In this document: positions 7,920-16,203 of the stretch, one piece after another
Layout: each line of letters starts with the position of its first letter
How positions within the stretch are numbered: position 1 is the stretch's first letter
Assembly (NCBI GenBank): GCA_027051095.1
Contig: JALUAM010000058.1
Span: 1 to 37,512, forward strand
Direction: 5' to 3'
Source of the DNA: Acidilobaceae archaeon
GTDB taxonomy: Archaea > Thermoproteota > Thermoprotei_A > Sulfolobales > Acidilobaceae
Length of the DNA: 37,512 nucleotides
The notes under the pieces: model-generated
What the model was told of the DNA's origin: nothing
The model's database searches: none
What the model saw: the letters and a program-made list of their open reading frames with translations, nothing else
Made by a program: the position numbers and the translations under genes

Positions 7920-8655
7920 GACTATACGCCTCTACCAGGGCGTCGAGAAGCGCCCCGCCAACCTCCAACTCGGCCCTCTCCAGCTCCTCCGGGCCTATCC
8001 TCTTGAAGCCTCCGGCGAGGCTATCGGACACTATGAGCACCGCGGCGGCCCTAAACCCCTTCACCCAGGATAAGGCGAATATAGAGGCGGCCTCCATCTC
8101 GACAGCCTTAAACCCCATCCCTCTCAACTCCTCCGCCAGGCCCGGAGTTTCCGCGTAGAAGGAGTCGCTGGTGAACACGGGGGCTAGGTGCACCTTCCTC
8201 TCTAGCCTCCGCCTCAGGCGCTCGTAGAGCCTGCCTGTAAGGACCGGGTCGGGCGACTGGGGCATGCATATCGGCTTGGCGCCCGCATACAGCCCCAGGC
8301 CTGAGGCCATGCAGAGAGAGCCCGCACCCGAGGCCACAACCACGTCGCCTACGTCTATGTCCGTGGAGAGGGAGCCGCAGGTGCCAAGCCTCACTACAAG
8401 CCTGGCCCCCAGGCTCACCAGCTCCTCCACGACTATGAGGGCGGAGGGACCTCCAATCCCGTGGGCGGCTAGGGTGACCCGGACGCCTCTCCAGAGCCCC
8501 GTGTAGACCGGGAACCCCCTCCTAGACGATACTAGCCTGGCGTCATCGAGGAGGCTGGAGAGCCTAGAGACTCTCCCCGGGTCGCCCGAGACTATAGCGA
8601 CCTCGGCTACCTCTCCAGGCCTGGCCTCCAGGTGAACGGGCTCCCGCCTAGACAC
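7912..8655 (-). CDS. PNP/UDP-family nucleoside phosphorylase
   Basis: The protein of about 247 residues belongs to the hexameric purine-nucleoside/uridine phosphorylase family. It has VSGDPGRV near the N-terminus (phosphate binding), RLGTCGSL (phosphate loop), VEMEAASIFALS (ribose-binding Met-Glu) and VSDSLAGG (the Asp contacting the base). It splits nucleosides with phosphate to base and ribose 1-phosphate in salvage. Purine versus uridine specificity is not decided here. I prefer the GTG at 8655, which follows GGAGGAG by 9 nt; a TTG six codons upstream (8673) has no ribosome site. It lies 56 nt downstream of mgtE and overlaps the next gene by 8 nt. Confidence 0.88.
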   Translation of the reverse strand: MSRREPVHLEARPGEVAEVAIVSGDPGRVSRLSSLLDDARLVSSRRGFPVYTGLWRGVRVTLAAHGIGGPSALIVVEELVSLGARLVVRLGTCGSLSTDIDVGDVVVASGAGSLCMASGLGLYAGAKPICMPQSPDPVLTGRLYERLRRRLERKVHLAPVFTSDSFYAETPGLAEELRGMGFKAVEMEAASIFALSWVKGFRAAAVLIVSDSLAGGFKRIGPEELERAELEVGGALLDALVEAYSHG

Positions 8656-8711
8656 AGCGATGCGCTCCTCCAAGGCGGAGATTCGCGGCTCTGAGACTCT
8701 TCAACGTTTCC

Positions 8712-10289
8712 CTAGCTTGATATGAGAAGTGCGGCTATGGCTAGGTAAGCCGCTGACACCCCCACGTCTACGAGGGTAGTCACCAGCGGCGTAGACACTG
8801 AGGCGGGGTCGAGGCCTAGCCTGCCGGCTAGCAGTGGTAGTACAGCCCCCGCAAGGTCCGCCGTGACCACGGCCAGGGCGACTGTGAGCGCCACCACAGC
8901 CGCTATCGACAGCCCCGCGCCAAGGACCAACGCTATTAGGAGGGACATCGCTGCTAGGGCTGCTGCGAGTGCCGCCCCAGCTCTAAGCTCTTTGAGCAGC
9001 ACCAAGGCTAGGTCCTCCAGCCTCCTCTCCGAGAGCTCCCCGAGGGCCATGGACCTCAGCACGATCCCCACGGCCTGTGTGCCCGCCCCTCCCCCCGACG
9101 CCATGACTAGGGGGAGGAAGGCAGCTAGCACTGCAGACCCCGCTATCACCGCCTCGAAGCTTTTTATCACGGCCGCTGTCGCAGCCTCTATGACCAGCAC
9201 CGCCGCTAGCCAGCCAATCCTCGATTTGAACAGGTCCCACACGCCGGCCGGTACGTACCTATCCACAGCGGGCGAGGAGCCCGCGACCCTGGCTAGGTCC
9301 TCGGCAGACTCCTCGGCGAGCAGCCTGGCAACGTCTTCAACCGCTACTATACCGAGCAGCCTGCCGTCATCGGAGAGGACGGGCACCCTCCTAAGCCTAT
9401 ACCTCACCATGGCCCTCGCGAGGTCCTCGGCGTCGTCGCTCGGCGTAGCGGTGAGTGGCGGCCTCCTAGCCACGGCCTCCACGGGCTTGCCCGGGTCACT
9501 CGAGAGCAGGTCGCTGGCCTCTGCTAAGCCTAGGAAGGCGCCGGTCTCCGCGTCGACCACCGCAACAACATCTCTCAACTCGTAGCCGGGCCTAGTAAGC
9601 TCTCTCAGAGCGTCGGAGACGCTATCGTTAGACCTCACGGTGGGGAAGCTCACAGTCATCACGGAGGCTACTGAGCCCTCGGGGTGGGCCAGGGCTTCGA
9701 GAGCCCTCATCCTGTACTCCCTCGGGAGAAGCCCCGAAACGGCTCTAGCCACCGGCTCGGGCAGCCTGCCTATGACCTCGGCGGCGTCGTCAGGGCTAAG
9801 CTCCCTCAGCGCCCTGGCCACTCTCATGGGCCCCGCCCACGAGGCTATGGTTTCCAGCGCCTCACCGTCGGCGGCGTAGAGGACCTCGGCCAGCATCCTG
9901 GGAGGCAGGGATGAGACGACCCTCCTAGCGGCTTCACGCCCCATCCTCATAAGGGCGTCAACTATGCCCGCTGCTCCCGCGAACGGCTGGAGGGCGGCTG
10001 CCGCCTCGGGCTTAGACTCTAGGAGCCTGGCTAGGAGCGCCGAGGCCTCGGGGCCCAGCGCGGCTACGTCTATCCTAGCGCCGAGCCTTTCAGCAACCCT
10101 CCTTAGAGATTCGGCGAGGACCTCCGCCTCCCCCGGGTAGTCTACCACAAGAGCTATCCTCCCGACGCTGTCGTCCACGAAGGCTACACTTGCCACTATG
10201 TTGCCTCCTGCCTCCGCCACGCCCCTAGCGAAGGCGGCGAGGACTCCGGGCCTGTCGGGAGCTTCTATGTAGGAGAGAAGCCTTGGCAT
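8712..10289 (-). CDS. mgtE: MgtE-type Mg2+ channel with an N-terminal ACT-like domain
   Basis: The 525-residue protein has four parts. Residues about 3-77 look like an ACT domain: a strand ending in EAPDRPGVLAAFARGVAEAGGNI, then SVAFVDDSVGRIALVVDY. Residues about 85-190 are the helical MgtE N domain, about 195-325 a CBS pair (ASVMTVSFPTVRSNDSVSDAL; RRVPVLSDDGRLLGIVAVEDV), and about 355-525 five membrane helices. The pore motifs PLVMASGGGAGTQAVG and DPASVSTPLVTTLVDVG retain the conserved Asp. MgtE channels conduct Mg2+ and close when Mg2+ fills the cytosolic domains. The ACT part suggests extra ligand gating. It is the first gene of a minus-strand operon; a TATA-like ATTTAAAC lies near 10330-10337. 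Confidence 0.92.
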   Translation of the reverse strand: MPRLLSYIEAPDRPGVLAAFARGVAEAGGNIVASVAFVDDSVGRIALVVDYPGEAEVLAESLRRVAERLGARIDVAALGPEASALLARLLESKPEAAAALQPFAGAAGIVDALMRMGREAARRVVSSLPPRMLAEVLYAADGEALETIASWAGPMRVARALRELSPDDAAEVIGRLPEPVARAVSGLLPREYRMRALEALAHPEGSVASVMTVSFPTVRSNDSVSDALRELTRPGYELRDVVAVVDAETGAFLGLAEASDLLSSDPGKPVEAVARRPPLTATPSDDAEDLARAMVRYRLRRVPVLSDDGRLLGIVAVEDVARLLAEESAEDLARVAGSSPAVDRYVPAGVWDLFKSRIGWLAAVLVIEAATAAVIKSFEAVIAGSAVLAAFLPLVMASGGGAGTQAVGIVLRSMALGELSERRLEDLALVLLKELRAGAALAAALAAMSLLIALVLGAGLSIAAVVALTVALAVVTADLAGAVLPLLAGRLGLDPASVSTPLVTTLVDVGVSAAYLAIAALLISS

Positions 10290-10328
10290 GGAATGGCTAC
10301 CCGGGTTTGGTATCGCGGGCCGGCGGCT

Positions 10329-10337
10329 CGATTTAAA
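10329..10337 (-). promoter_or_regulatory. TATA-like box for mgtE
   Basis: An isolated AT-rich run (GATTTAAAC on the plus strand) overlaps the stop codon of the upstream CitG-family gene. It sits 40-48 nt before the mgtE ATG, the spacing expected for a short leader. Confidence 0.35.
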
Positions 10338-11283
10338 CGGTAGCCCCTCTTGCCCCGGCCTCCGAGGCTATTAATGCCAGCGAGGCCGCGGTGGCTAGGA
10401 TGTCAAGCGTGGCGCCCGGATTCCACCCCCTCGGCCTCCACTCCGCGTCGAGCCACTCCAAGGCCCTGGACGCCCCTATCCTAGCGGCTAGCCTCCAGGC
10501 CGCCCTAGCCTCTAAAAGCGCTTTCAGGTAAGCCTTGCCACCGTGCCTCGAGAATATCAGGGTGTCGCCGTAGGATGACAGTAGCCAGAGCAGGGCCCAC
10601 CTGAGGGACTCCTCTAGGTCCAGGCCCTCCCACCTCATCAATGTAAGTATAATCCTAGACGCTGCTAGGCTCCTGGGATAGCCCTCGAGGATCTCGGCGT
10701 GCACTAGGTCCCAGGAGGCAGCCTCGAGGATCTCCCTCAGGCTAGCCCTGCGGGGCTCCCATACGTCGGGGGCCCTACCCTCGTAGCGGCCCTTCAAGTG
10801 GCTAGGCGAGAGGGTTGCAAGTACGCGGAGATATAGCTCGCCAACGTCGCCCCCGCAACTGAGAGCGCAGCGCGACGCCTCGACTGCTAGGACCTCGGGG
10901 ATCCGCTGAGCCCCTCTTCCCAGGGCGGAGGCCAGCGGCAGGGCCATCATGAAGGAGCCAAACCCCACGTTCCTCCCCTTGAGGCCTAGGACCTCGGCCA
11001 CAGACATGTAGCACGAGAGGCCGGCTTTGACGCCAGCCGTGCAGCCCCGGCGGCTGGAGGCCTCGCACGCCTCGTAGAGGCACTTAGCTGAGAAGGAGCC
11101 GTGCAAGGCGAAGTCGAAGACGTCCTTGTCGGGGTGGCCTACGAGCCTCGTGACTGCTCCCGGCTTTGGATGGACTAAGGGCTCCACAGCCATGCCGGAC
11201 GCGATCAGCGCAACCGCGCTGCAACCGCCGGCCACAGCGAGGCCCCCCGAGGCGCGTCTCCAGGCCCCTGCAGCGGTGTACAC
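10333..11283 (-). CDS. CitG/MdcB-family triphosphoribosyl-dephospho-CoA synthase-like protein
   Basis: This 316-residue protein resembles the CitG/MdcB family (ATP:dephospho-CoA triphosphoribosyl transferase). The key segment is EPLVHPKPGAVTRLVGHPDKD, matching the family KPGNV core, followed by FDFALHGS. Near the C-terminus, WNPGATLDILATAASLAL matches the family NPG-x-D segment. In bacteria these enzymes make the prosthetic group of citrate or malonate lyase. No lyase genes are visible here, so the archaeal role is probably different and unknown. The GTG start lies about 28 nt from a TTTAA element centred at 11311, which predicts a nearly leaderless transcript. Confidence 0.72.
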   Translation of the reverse strand: MYTAAGAWRRASGGLAVAGGCSAVALIASGMAVEPLVHPKPGAVTRLVGHPDKDVFDFALHGSFSAKCLYEACEASSRRGCTAGVKAGLSCYMSVAEVLGLKGRNVGFGSFMMALPLASALGRGAQRIPEVLAVEASRCALSCGGDVGELYLRVLATLSPSHLKGRYEGRAPDVWEPRRASLREILEAASWDLVHAEILEGYPRSLAASRIILTLMRWEGLDLEESLRWALLWLLSSYGDTLIFSRHGGKAYLKALLEARAAWRLAARIGASRALEWLDAEWRPRGWNPGATLDILATAASLALIASEAGARGATV

Positions 11284-11306
11284 TGGGTTGCGCCTAGAGA
11301 CCTCAC

Positions 11307-11314
11307 ACTTTAAC
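11307..11314. promoter_or_regulatory. Central TATA-like element between divergent CitG-family gene and gatC
   Basis: ACTTTAAC is the only AT-rich octamer in the 71-bp divergent gap. Its centre is 28 nt from the GTG of the minus gene and about 44 nt from the gatC ATG. It could therefore serve either strand, or both. Confidence 0.35.
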
Positions 11315-11354
11315 CAGAATACCCCTAAGAGCCACTGCAGCTTATGGGGGGCTG

Positions 11355-11648
11355 ATGGTGGAGGGCTGCGAGGCTGTAAGGAGGGCCGCAGAGCTGGCTA
11401 GAATAGCGTTCACCGAGGACGAGATGGCTAGGCTATGTAGGGAAGCGTCTAGGATAGCAGAGTACTTGGCCAGCGTTGGGGAGGCCGTGAGAGGCCTTGA
11501 CGTGAAGCCTTTGTACCATGTATGGGAGGAGGAAGGGGGGTTGAGGGACTTTATAGCGGACCGTAGGGTCGACGTGGCGAGCTTTCTACCAGCTGATAGG
11601 ATCGACGAGGAGGGCAGGGTTAAGATACCCTGGAGGGAGGTCAGGTAG
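11355..11648 (+). CDS. gatC: Aspartyl/glutamyl-tRNA amidotransferase subunit C
   Basis: This 97-residue protein is the GatC belt subunit that stabilises GatA and links it to GatB. It has the usual early helix (ARIAFTEDEMARLCREASRI), the GLDVKPLYHVWEEEGG turn and the late DVASFLPADRIDEEGRVKIP segment. Length is normal. The ATG follows a GGGGGG tract at 11346-11351. It is the first of three genes in order C-A-B; gatA begins 58 nt downstream behind its own TATA-like element. The complex amidates Asp-tRNA(Asn) and possibly Glu-tRNA(Gln); in archaea the latter is usually left to GatDE. Confidence 0.92.
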   Translation: MVEGCEAVRRAAELARIAFTEDEMARLCREASRIAEYLASVGEAVRGLDVKPLYHVWEEEGGLRDFIADRRVDVASFLPADRIDEEGRVKIPWREVR

Positions 11649-11658
11649 CCCTCTCGAG

Positions 11659-11665
11659 CTTAAAT
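11659..11665 (+). promoter_or_regulatory. TATA-like box upstream of gatA
   Basis: CTTAAAT sits about 44 nt before the gatA GTG. It predicts transcription from about 11688 with a leader carrying an AGGGG ribosome site. This suggests gatA-gatB can be transcribed separately from gatC. Confidence 0.35.
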
Positions 11666-11705
11666 CCTCCTTGCACGCCCCGGTTACAAGTTAGGGGCCT
11701 CGACT

Positions 11706-13157
11706 GTGAGGAAGCTGCCCACAGCGTCTGAGCTCCTAGAGGAGTTCAGGAACGGCTCCCTAGACCCTGTGGACCACGCTGAGAGAGTGCTGGGGGAGAT
11801 CGAGAGGTGGGAGGCCAAGGTCAACGCTTACATAACGATCGAGGCCAGGGAGGCCGTGATAGCCCAGGCCGAGGAGGCGGAGGAGAGGTATAGGAGGGGT
11901 GAGGCAAGGCCCCTCGAGGGCGTCCTCGTAGCCGTGAAGGATAACATATCCACAAGCTTCATGCCCACTACGGCGGCCTCCAGGATGCTGGAGGGCTATG
12001 TACCGCCGTTCAACGCGACGGTGGTGGATAGACTCCTAGAGGCCGGCGCCATAGTAGTCGGAAAGGCGAACATGGACGAGTTCGCGATGGGGTCTACTAG
12101 CGAGTTCAGCGCCTTCGGCCCCGTCAGGAACCCCTGGGACCTCGAGAGGGTGCCCGGGGGGAGTAGCGGGGGCAGCGCTGCCTGCCTCGCCTACGGCGGC
12201 TGCGACCTCAGCCTCGGCAGCGATACGGGGGGTAGCATTAGGCTCCCGGCGGCTTACACGGCGACGGTCGGCCTGAAGCCGACTTACGGCCTCGTGTCCA
12301 GGTACGGGCTGATACCCTACGGCAACAGCCTGGAGCAGATAGGCCCCATGGCTAGGAGCGTTAGGGACGTAGCACTGCTCCTAGAGGTCATAGGGGGCTG
12401 GGACCCCAAGGACGCTACAAGCCTGAGGGTGAAGCCTCCCAGGCTCTCCGCCCTGGAGCCCGCCGAGCCGGGCTCCCTCAGGCTCTGCGTGCCCAGGGAG
12501 ATGGTCGAGGGCGCGGAGGAGCCAGTGGCCAAGGTGTTCTGGAGGCTCATGGAGAGGCTCGACTCCGAGGGGTTTGAGGTAGAGGAGGCGAGGCTCCCCT
12601 CCGCCTCAAAGGCACTCCCAGCATACTACACCATAGCCCTCGCGGAGGCGGCAAGCAACCTGGCGAGGTACGACGGCGGCCTCTACCCCAGGGGCGACGT
12701 GGAGCCGGGCGACTACTGGAGGCACGTTGCCGAGGCGAGAGCCAGGGGCTTCGGCTGGGAGGTCAAGAAGAGGATAGTGCTCGGCTCCTACGTGCTCAGC
12801 GAGGGCTACAGGGACGAGTACTACGTTGCGGCGACGAAGGTCAGGAGGCTGGTGAGGGACGAGGTCCTCAGGCTGGCTAGGAGGTGCGTGATAGCGAGCC
12901 CCGCAGCCCCCATACTCCCTCCCAGGCTTGGCGAGAGGATTACAGACCCCCTCCTCCTCTACGCGATGGACGTCTACACGGTCGTAGCCAACCTGGCCGG
13001 GGTGCCCGCGTTAGCCATGCCGGCGGGCTTCCATCACGGCCTCCCGGTGGGGGTCCAGTTCATGGCGGGCAAGCTCGAGGAGGACCGGCTGGTCAGGCTA
13101 GGCCTATTCGTGGAGGAGCTTACAGGCCTCAGGGGGGTGGCGGCGGGTGAAGGCTAG
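11706..13157 (+). CDS. gatA: Asp/Glu-tRNA amidotransferase subunit A (amidase)
   Basis: The 483-residue amidase-signature protein releases ammonia from glutamine or asparagine for transfer to mischarged tRNA. The Ser-cisSer-Lys triad is complete: Lys78 in VAVKDNIS, Ser153 in GGSSGGS and Ser177 in [15 protein letters not shown]. Near the C-terminus [21 protein letters not shown] is the conserved substrate-pocket segment. Length is typical. The start is GTG at 11706, with AGGGG about 8 nt upstream. Its end overlaps the gatB start by 11 nt, indicating tight co-translation of the two large subunits. Confidence 0.96.
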   Translation: MRKLPTASELLEEFRNGSLDPVDHAERVLGEIERWEAKVNAYITIEAREAVIAQAEEAEERYRRGEARPLEGVLVAVKDNISTSFMPTTAASRMLEGYVPPFNATVVDRLLEAGAIVVGKANMDEFAMGSTSEFSAFGPVRNPWDLERVPGGSSGGSAACLAYGGCDLSLGSDTGGSIRLPAAYTATVGLKPTYGLVSRYGLIPYGNSLEQIGPMARSVRDVALLLEVIGGWDPKDATSLRVKPPRLSALEPAEPGSLRLCVPREMVEGAEEPVAKVFWRLMERLDSEGFEVEEARLPSASKALPAYYTIALAEAASNLARYDGGLYPRGDVEPGDYWRHVAEARARGFGWEVKKRIVLGSYVLSEGYRDEYYVAATKVRRLVRDEVLRLARRCVIASPAAPILPPRLGERITDPLLLYAMDVYTVVANLAGVPALAMPAGFHHGLPVGVQFMAGKLEEDRLVRLGLFVEELTGLRGVAAGEG

Positions 13158-14586
13158 GATAGGCCTGGAGATACACGTTCAGCTCAGCGAGGCCGGCACC
13201 AAGCTCTTCTGCGACTGCGACTCCGAGTACAGGAGGTACCCTCCTAACAGGAACGTCTGCCCGGTGTGCCTGGGACTCCCCGGCGCACTACCGGTGCCAG
13301 GCAGGAGGCCCCTAGCCCTAGCGCTCGCAGCGGCCAAGGCATTCAACTGCAGGATACCTGAGTGGATAGTATTCACCAGGAAGCACTACTTCTACCCTGA
13401 CCTCCCCAAGAACTACCAGATCACGCAGTTCGAGAAGGTCGGCGGCGCCCCCGTCTGCCTCGGGGGCTATGTCGAGTTCCTGAACACGGACACGTGGGAG
13501 TGGGTGAGGGTCGGGATCAGGAGGATCAACCTGGAGGAGGACCCGGGCAGAACCTACTACGAGGGCGACATAATGACGAGCAGGTACGCCCACGTGGACT
13601 TCAACAGGAGCGGTGTCCCCCTGCTAGAGATAGTCACCGAGCCGGAGGTCAGGAGCCCAAGAGAGGCGAGGCTACTAGTAGAGTACATACTGTTGACGCT
13701 GGAGTACATAGGTGCGACGAATCCGAGGCTGGAGGGCGTGTTCAGGGTCGACGCTAACGTGAGCGTTGAGGGAGGGGAGAGGGTCGAGATAAAGAATATA
13801 GGCTCGACGCTTGACGTAGAGAAGGCGCTGCGCTACGAGATCAAGAGGCAGGCTATGGTGCTGGAGAGGGGTGGCAGGGTTGAGAGAGAGACCCGGCACT
13901 GGGACGCTGAGAGGGGCGTAACCAAGCCGCTGAGGTATAAGGAGGAGGAGGCCGAGTACCTCTACTTCCCGGACCCCGACTTGCCGCCGGTGAAGGTTAC
14001 CGGCGACCTGCTAGCTGAGGCCGAGAAGCTCGCCTCCAGGAGCCCGAGAATGATCTACGAGGCTGTGGAGTCCCTCGGCGTCAGGAGGGAGGTGGCCTGG
14101 AGCATAGTGTCCTCGCCCCCAGCCGCTGAGAGGTTCCTCGAGGCCGTGAAGCTGGGCGGGGACCCGCAGGTCCTGGCCAGGATGATCGGCGTCGACTACA
14201 AGGGGGAGCTGAGGGAGAGGGGCCTCGACCCAAACGACCCCTCCCGGTGGCCCCCCGCCGAGACTCTAGCCCAGCTATCAAAATTGGTCTCCTCCGGCGA
14301 GTACACCTACGACTCTATAAGGGGCCTCGTTCTCCCCAAGCTAGCCGAGAACCCCGGGGCCGACGTGAAGAGCGTGCTCCCCGAGAAGGTCTCAGACGTG
14401 GATGCGCTCGTAGAGGAGGTCCTGAGGAGGGAGGTCAAAGCCGTGAAGGACTACCTATCCGGCAAGGAGAAGGCGCTCAACTATCTGGTAGGCGCGGTAA
14501 TGAGGGCTGCGAGGGGCAGAGCCCTGGACCCCAGGGAAGCTAGGAGGAAGCTGCTGGAGAGGCTAAAGGCCATGAAGGAGGGCTAG
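13147..14586 (+). CDS. gatB: Asp/Glu-tRNA amidotransferase subunit B
   Basis: The 479-residue kinase-transferase subunit activates the Asp/Glu on tRNA and performs the amide transfer. The opening [20 protein letters not shown] is diagnostic. Cys22, Cys24, Cys38 and Cys41 (CDC...CPVC) form the zinc site. [19 protein letters not shown] and [19 protein letters not shown] build the catalytic cradle. The C-terminal YqeY-like tail, which reads the tRNA, is present. It starts with GTG inside gatA (11-nt overlap) behind GGGGGTG. Its TAG stop is part of an inverted repeat that also contains the stop of the convergent methyltransferase gene. Confidence 0.96.
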   Translation: MKARIGLEIHVQLSEAGTKLFCDCDSEYRRYPPNRNVCPVCLGLPGALPVPGRRPLALALAAAKAFNCRIPEWIVFTRKHYFYPDLPKNYQITQFEKVGGAPVCLGGYVEFLNTDTWEWVRVGIRRINLEEDPGRTYYEGDIMTSRYAHVDFNRSGVPLLEIVTEPEVRSPREARLLVEYILLTLEYIGATNPRLEGVFRVDANVSVEGGERVEIKNIGSTLDVEKALRYEIKRQAMVLERGGRVERETRHWDAERGVTKPLRYKEEEAEYLYFPDPDLPPVKVTGDLLAEAEKLASRSPRMIYEAVESLGVRREVAWSIVSSPPAAERFLEAVKLGGDPQVLARMIGVDYKGELRERGLDPNDPSRWPPAETLAQLSKLVSSGEYTYDSIRGLVLPKLAENPGADVKSVLPEKVSDVDALVEEVLRREVKAVKDYLSGKEKALNYLVGAVMRAARGRALDPREARRKLLERLKAMKEG

Positions 14587-14621
14587 GACCTAAACCGGCC
14601 GTCCGCATGCCTAGGTCCTAG
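14583..14621. terminator. Inverted repeat carrying the stops of two convergent genes
   Basis: CTAGGACCTA (14583-14592) and TAGGTCCTAG (14612-14621) are perfect 10-bp inverted arms separated by 19 nt. The gatB TAG lies in the left arm. The stop of the opposite-strand methyltransferase (complement of 14611-14613) begins at the right arm. This may act as a bidirectional terminator or 3'-end hairpin. Confidence 0.45.
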
Positions 14622-15462
14622 ACTCTCTAGACCTCAAGGCTATCCTAGGCTCGCCAGAGTACCATTCAGGGTTTATCCCGCGGGGGCCGCTGGCTAGTAT
14701 GAAGCCCCGGGTAGGCCCTCTGACGGGCTGGTAGTCCACGTCCTTGAAGAAGGCCCAGAGTATCGCGGCCAGCCCCGCTACATCCCACATCCTAATCTCA
14801 GCCACCACGCTATCGCCGGTCACATGGTCGATCACCAGCCTCTTAAAGACCCCCCTGAAGGGGTCGTAGCCGGCGTGGTAGCTCGCGACTAGCCTATCCT
14901 CGCCTGCCTCCTCGGCCAGCACCTCCCTATAACCCCTTAAGTAACATATATCGTATATCCTGTCCCCCTCCTCTATTACAACGACGCCGTCGCTTTCGAG
15001 GCAAGAGGCCATGCCCGCGGCAGCCTTAACCATCTGGTAGGGGTCTAGGTGCGGAGCGCTAAGCCCATACACGATTATTATGTCGAAGGGGCAGGCCGCG
15101 ATGGCAGGCAGATCTTCAATGCGCCCTTTAACGGTGTAGGGCTTTAATCCCAGGAGCCCGCTGAAGTAGCTTGATGCCCGCTTCAACGCACTCTCCCTAA
15201 CATCGAGCACAGTTACCTCTACATCAGCTACGTTAGCCTGCTCCTTGAGGGCGAGAGCCACCGAGGCCCCTCCAACCCCGATGCCTCCCATAGCGTCTAG
15301 CACCCTAACCTTCCCCCTATGCTTGAAGCGCGAGAGCCACGGGTGGCCTAGCAGGCCCCCTAACAGCTTCTTACCCTCCTCCACTCTAGCCTTGAACGAC
15401 TCCGGGTCCTCACGCCAAGGAAAGACCCTGTAGAACCTCTCCATGTCGACCACGGCTTCCAC
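14611..15462 (-). CDS. Class I SAM-dependent methyltransferase
   Basis: This 283-residue Rossmann-fold methyltransferase has motif I at VRVLDAMGGIGVGGASVAL, motif II at EVTVLDVRESALKRA, and the post-I acidic/hydrophobic FDIIIVYGLSAPHLDPY. The DAMGG form of motif I and a long C-terminal part with FKRLVIDHVTGDS do not match a family I can name, so the substrate is unknown. The GTG at 15462 is about 28 nt from a TATA-like CTAAATT at 15487-15493, consistent with a leaderless transcript; an ATG at 15444 is an alternative start. It converges on gatB across 24 bp. Confidence 0.8.
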   Translation of the reverse strand: MEAVVDMERFYRVFPWREDPESFKARVEEGKKLLGGLLGHPWLSRFKHRGKVRVLDAMGGIGVGGASVALALKEQANVADVEVTVLDVRESALKRASSYFSGLLGLKPYTVKGRIEDLPAIAACPFDIIIVYGLSAPHLDPYQMVKAAAGMASCLESDGVVVIEEGDRIYDICYLRGYREVLAEEAGEDRLVASYHAGYDPFRGVFKRLVIDHVTGDSVVAEIRMWDVAGLAAILWAFFKDVDYQPVRGPTRGFILASGPRGINPEWYSGEPRIALRSRESRT

Positions 15463-15555
15463 CGCTCAACAGCCTCTCTCAAGTAGAATTTAGAAGAGAA
15501 TCTGGAGAAGAGGTTGAATGCTGGCTCCCTTAGACGCGAGGCTTGCACTAAATTA

Positions 15556-16104
15556 TCATCTAAGCAATAAGGTTATTATAGATACTATCAATAGAGTTAT
15601 GACCGAGCCGGTCAGCACTAGCGTAGTCCTCGCTATATAGTCCATCCTTTTGCCTAGCTCATCCATCCTCTTGTCCAGCGCGTCTATCCTCTTATCTAGA
15701 GCGTCGATGCGCCTGTCCAGCGCGTCTATCCTCTTATCCAAGTCACTTATCCTCTTGTCCAGCATGCCTATCCTCTTATCCAAATCGGATACACGAGCGT
15801 CGAGAATCCTCTCCAGCGACTCGACGCGCTTTGCGAGCTGGGAGAGAGCCTCCTCGACCCGGGAAACCCTCTCTCTGAGAGAGGATACCTCACCCGTAAG
15901 CCTGGCGACATCGCCTCTTACCCTCTCTATATCGCCTCTAATCCTATCGATGTCGCCCCTTGTTGCGACGTCGCGCAGTACAGCATTGATTATGGCGAGC
16001 CTGACGTCTTCATCGATTACTAGCAGCTCTGCCAGCCTTTTACGGGCCTTAGCGTCCTCCTCGAAGAGCTTCACAATATCCTCTGCCGAGAGGCCTGTCG
16101 CCAA
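15556..16104 (-). CDS. C-terminally anchored coiled-coil protein with tandem heptads
   Basis: The protein of about 182 residues has a helical head (LSAEDIVKLFEEDAKARKRLAE, then VRLAIINAVLRDVATRGDI), a long coiled coil and one C-terminal membrane helix ending LLIVSIITLLLR. From the middle the heptad D-K-R-I-D-x-L repeats about seven times, mirrored as 21-bp DNA repeats. Similar head domains occur in many crenarchaeal proteins of unknown function, some with nuclease domains (from memory). I chose the TTG at 16104, which follows GGGGTG (16113-16118) by 8 nt and lies downstream of the start predicted from a TATA-like box at 16143-16149. An ATG at 16125 is the alternative. Probable role is membrane-linked scaffold; uncertain. 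Confidence 0.8.
   Translation of the reverse strand: MATGLSAEDIVKLFEEDAKARKRLAELLVIDEDVRLAIINAVLRDVATRGDIDRIRGDIERVRGDVARLTGEVSSLRERVSRVEEALSQLAKRVESLERILDARVSDLDKRIGMLDKRISDLDKRIDALDRRIDALDKRIDALDKRMDELGKRMDYIARTTLVLTGSVITLLIVSIITLLLR
15655..15790. repeat. 21-bp tandem repeats encoding coiled-coil heptads
   Basis: Imperfect 21-bp units (plus-strand core close to GCGTCTATCCTCTTATC) recur about six to seven times. Each encodes one heptad, so copy number can change without frameshift and would lengthen or shorten the coil. Confidence 0.75.
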
Positions 16105-16142
16105 GCAACGGGCACCCCAAGGCATTAATTTAACCGAATAAC

Positions 16143-16149
16143 ATTAAAA
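16143..16149 (-). promoter_or_regulatory. TATA-like box for the coiled-coil gene
   Basis: TTTTAAT on the minus strand predicts transcription from about 16120. That leaves the GGGGTG ribosome site and the TTG start at 16104 inside the transcript, but not the ATG at 16125. Confidence 0.45.
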
Positions 16150-16203
16150 GGTAAATCGTGTCCGAGCGTCGCGATGCCCTCCCGCCCACGGCTGCGCGGC
16201 CCG

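Noticed and set aside
8863-9585. Open frame of 240 codons on the plus strand across mgtE
   Set aside because: Ser/Thr/Ala-rich shadow of the Ala/Gly/Leu codons of the transporter. The mgtE frame has intact motifs throughout.
15655-15790. Possible CRISPR or intergenic repeat array
   Set aside because: The repeats are contiguous 21-bp units without spacers, in frame with a coiled-coil protein.
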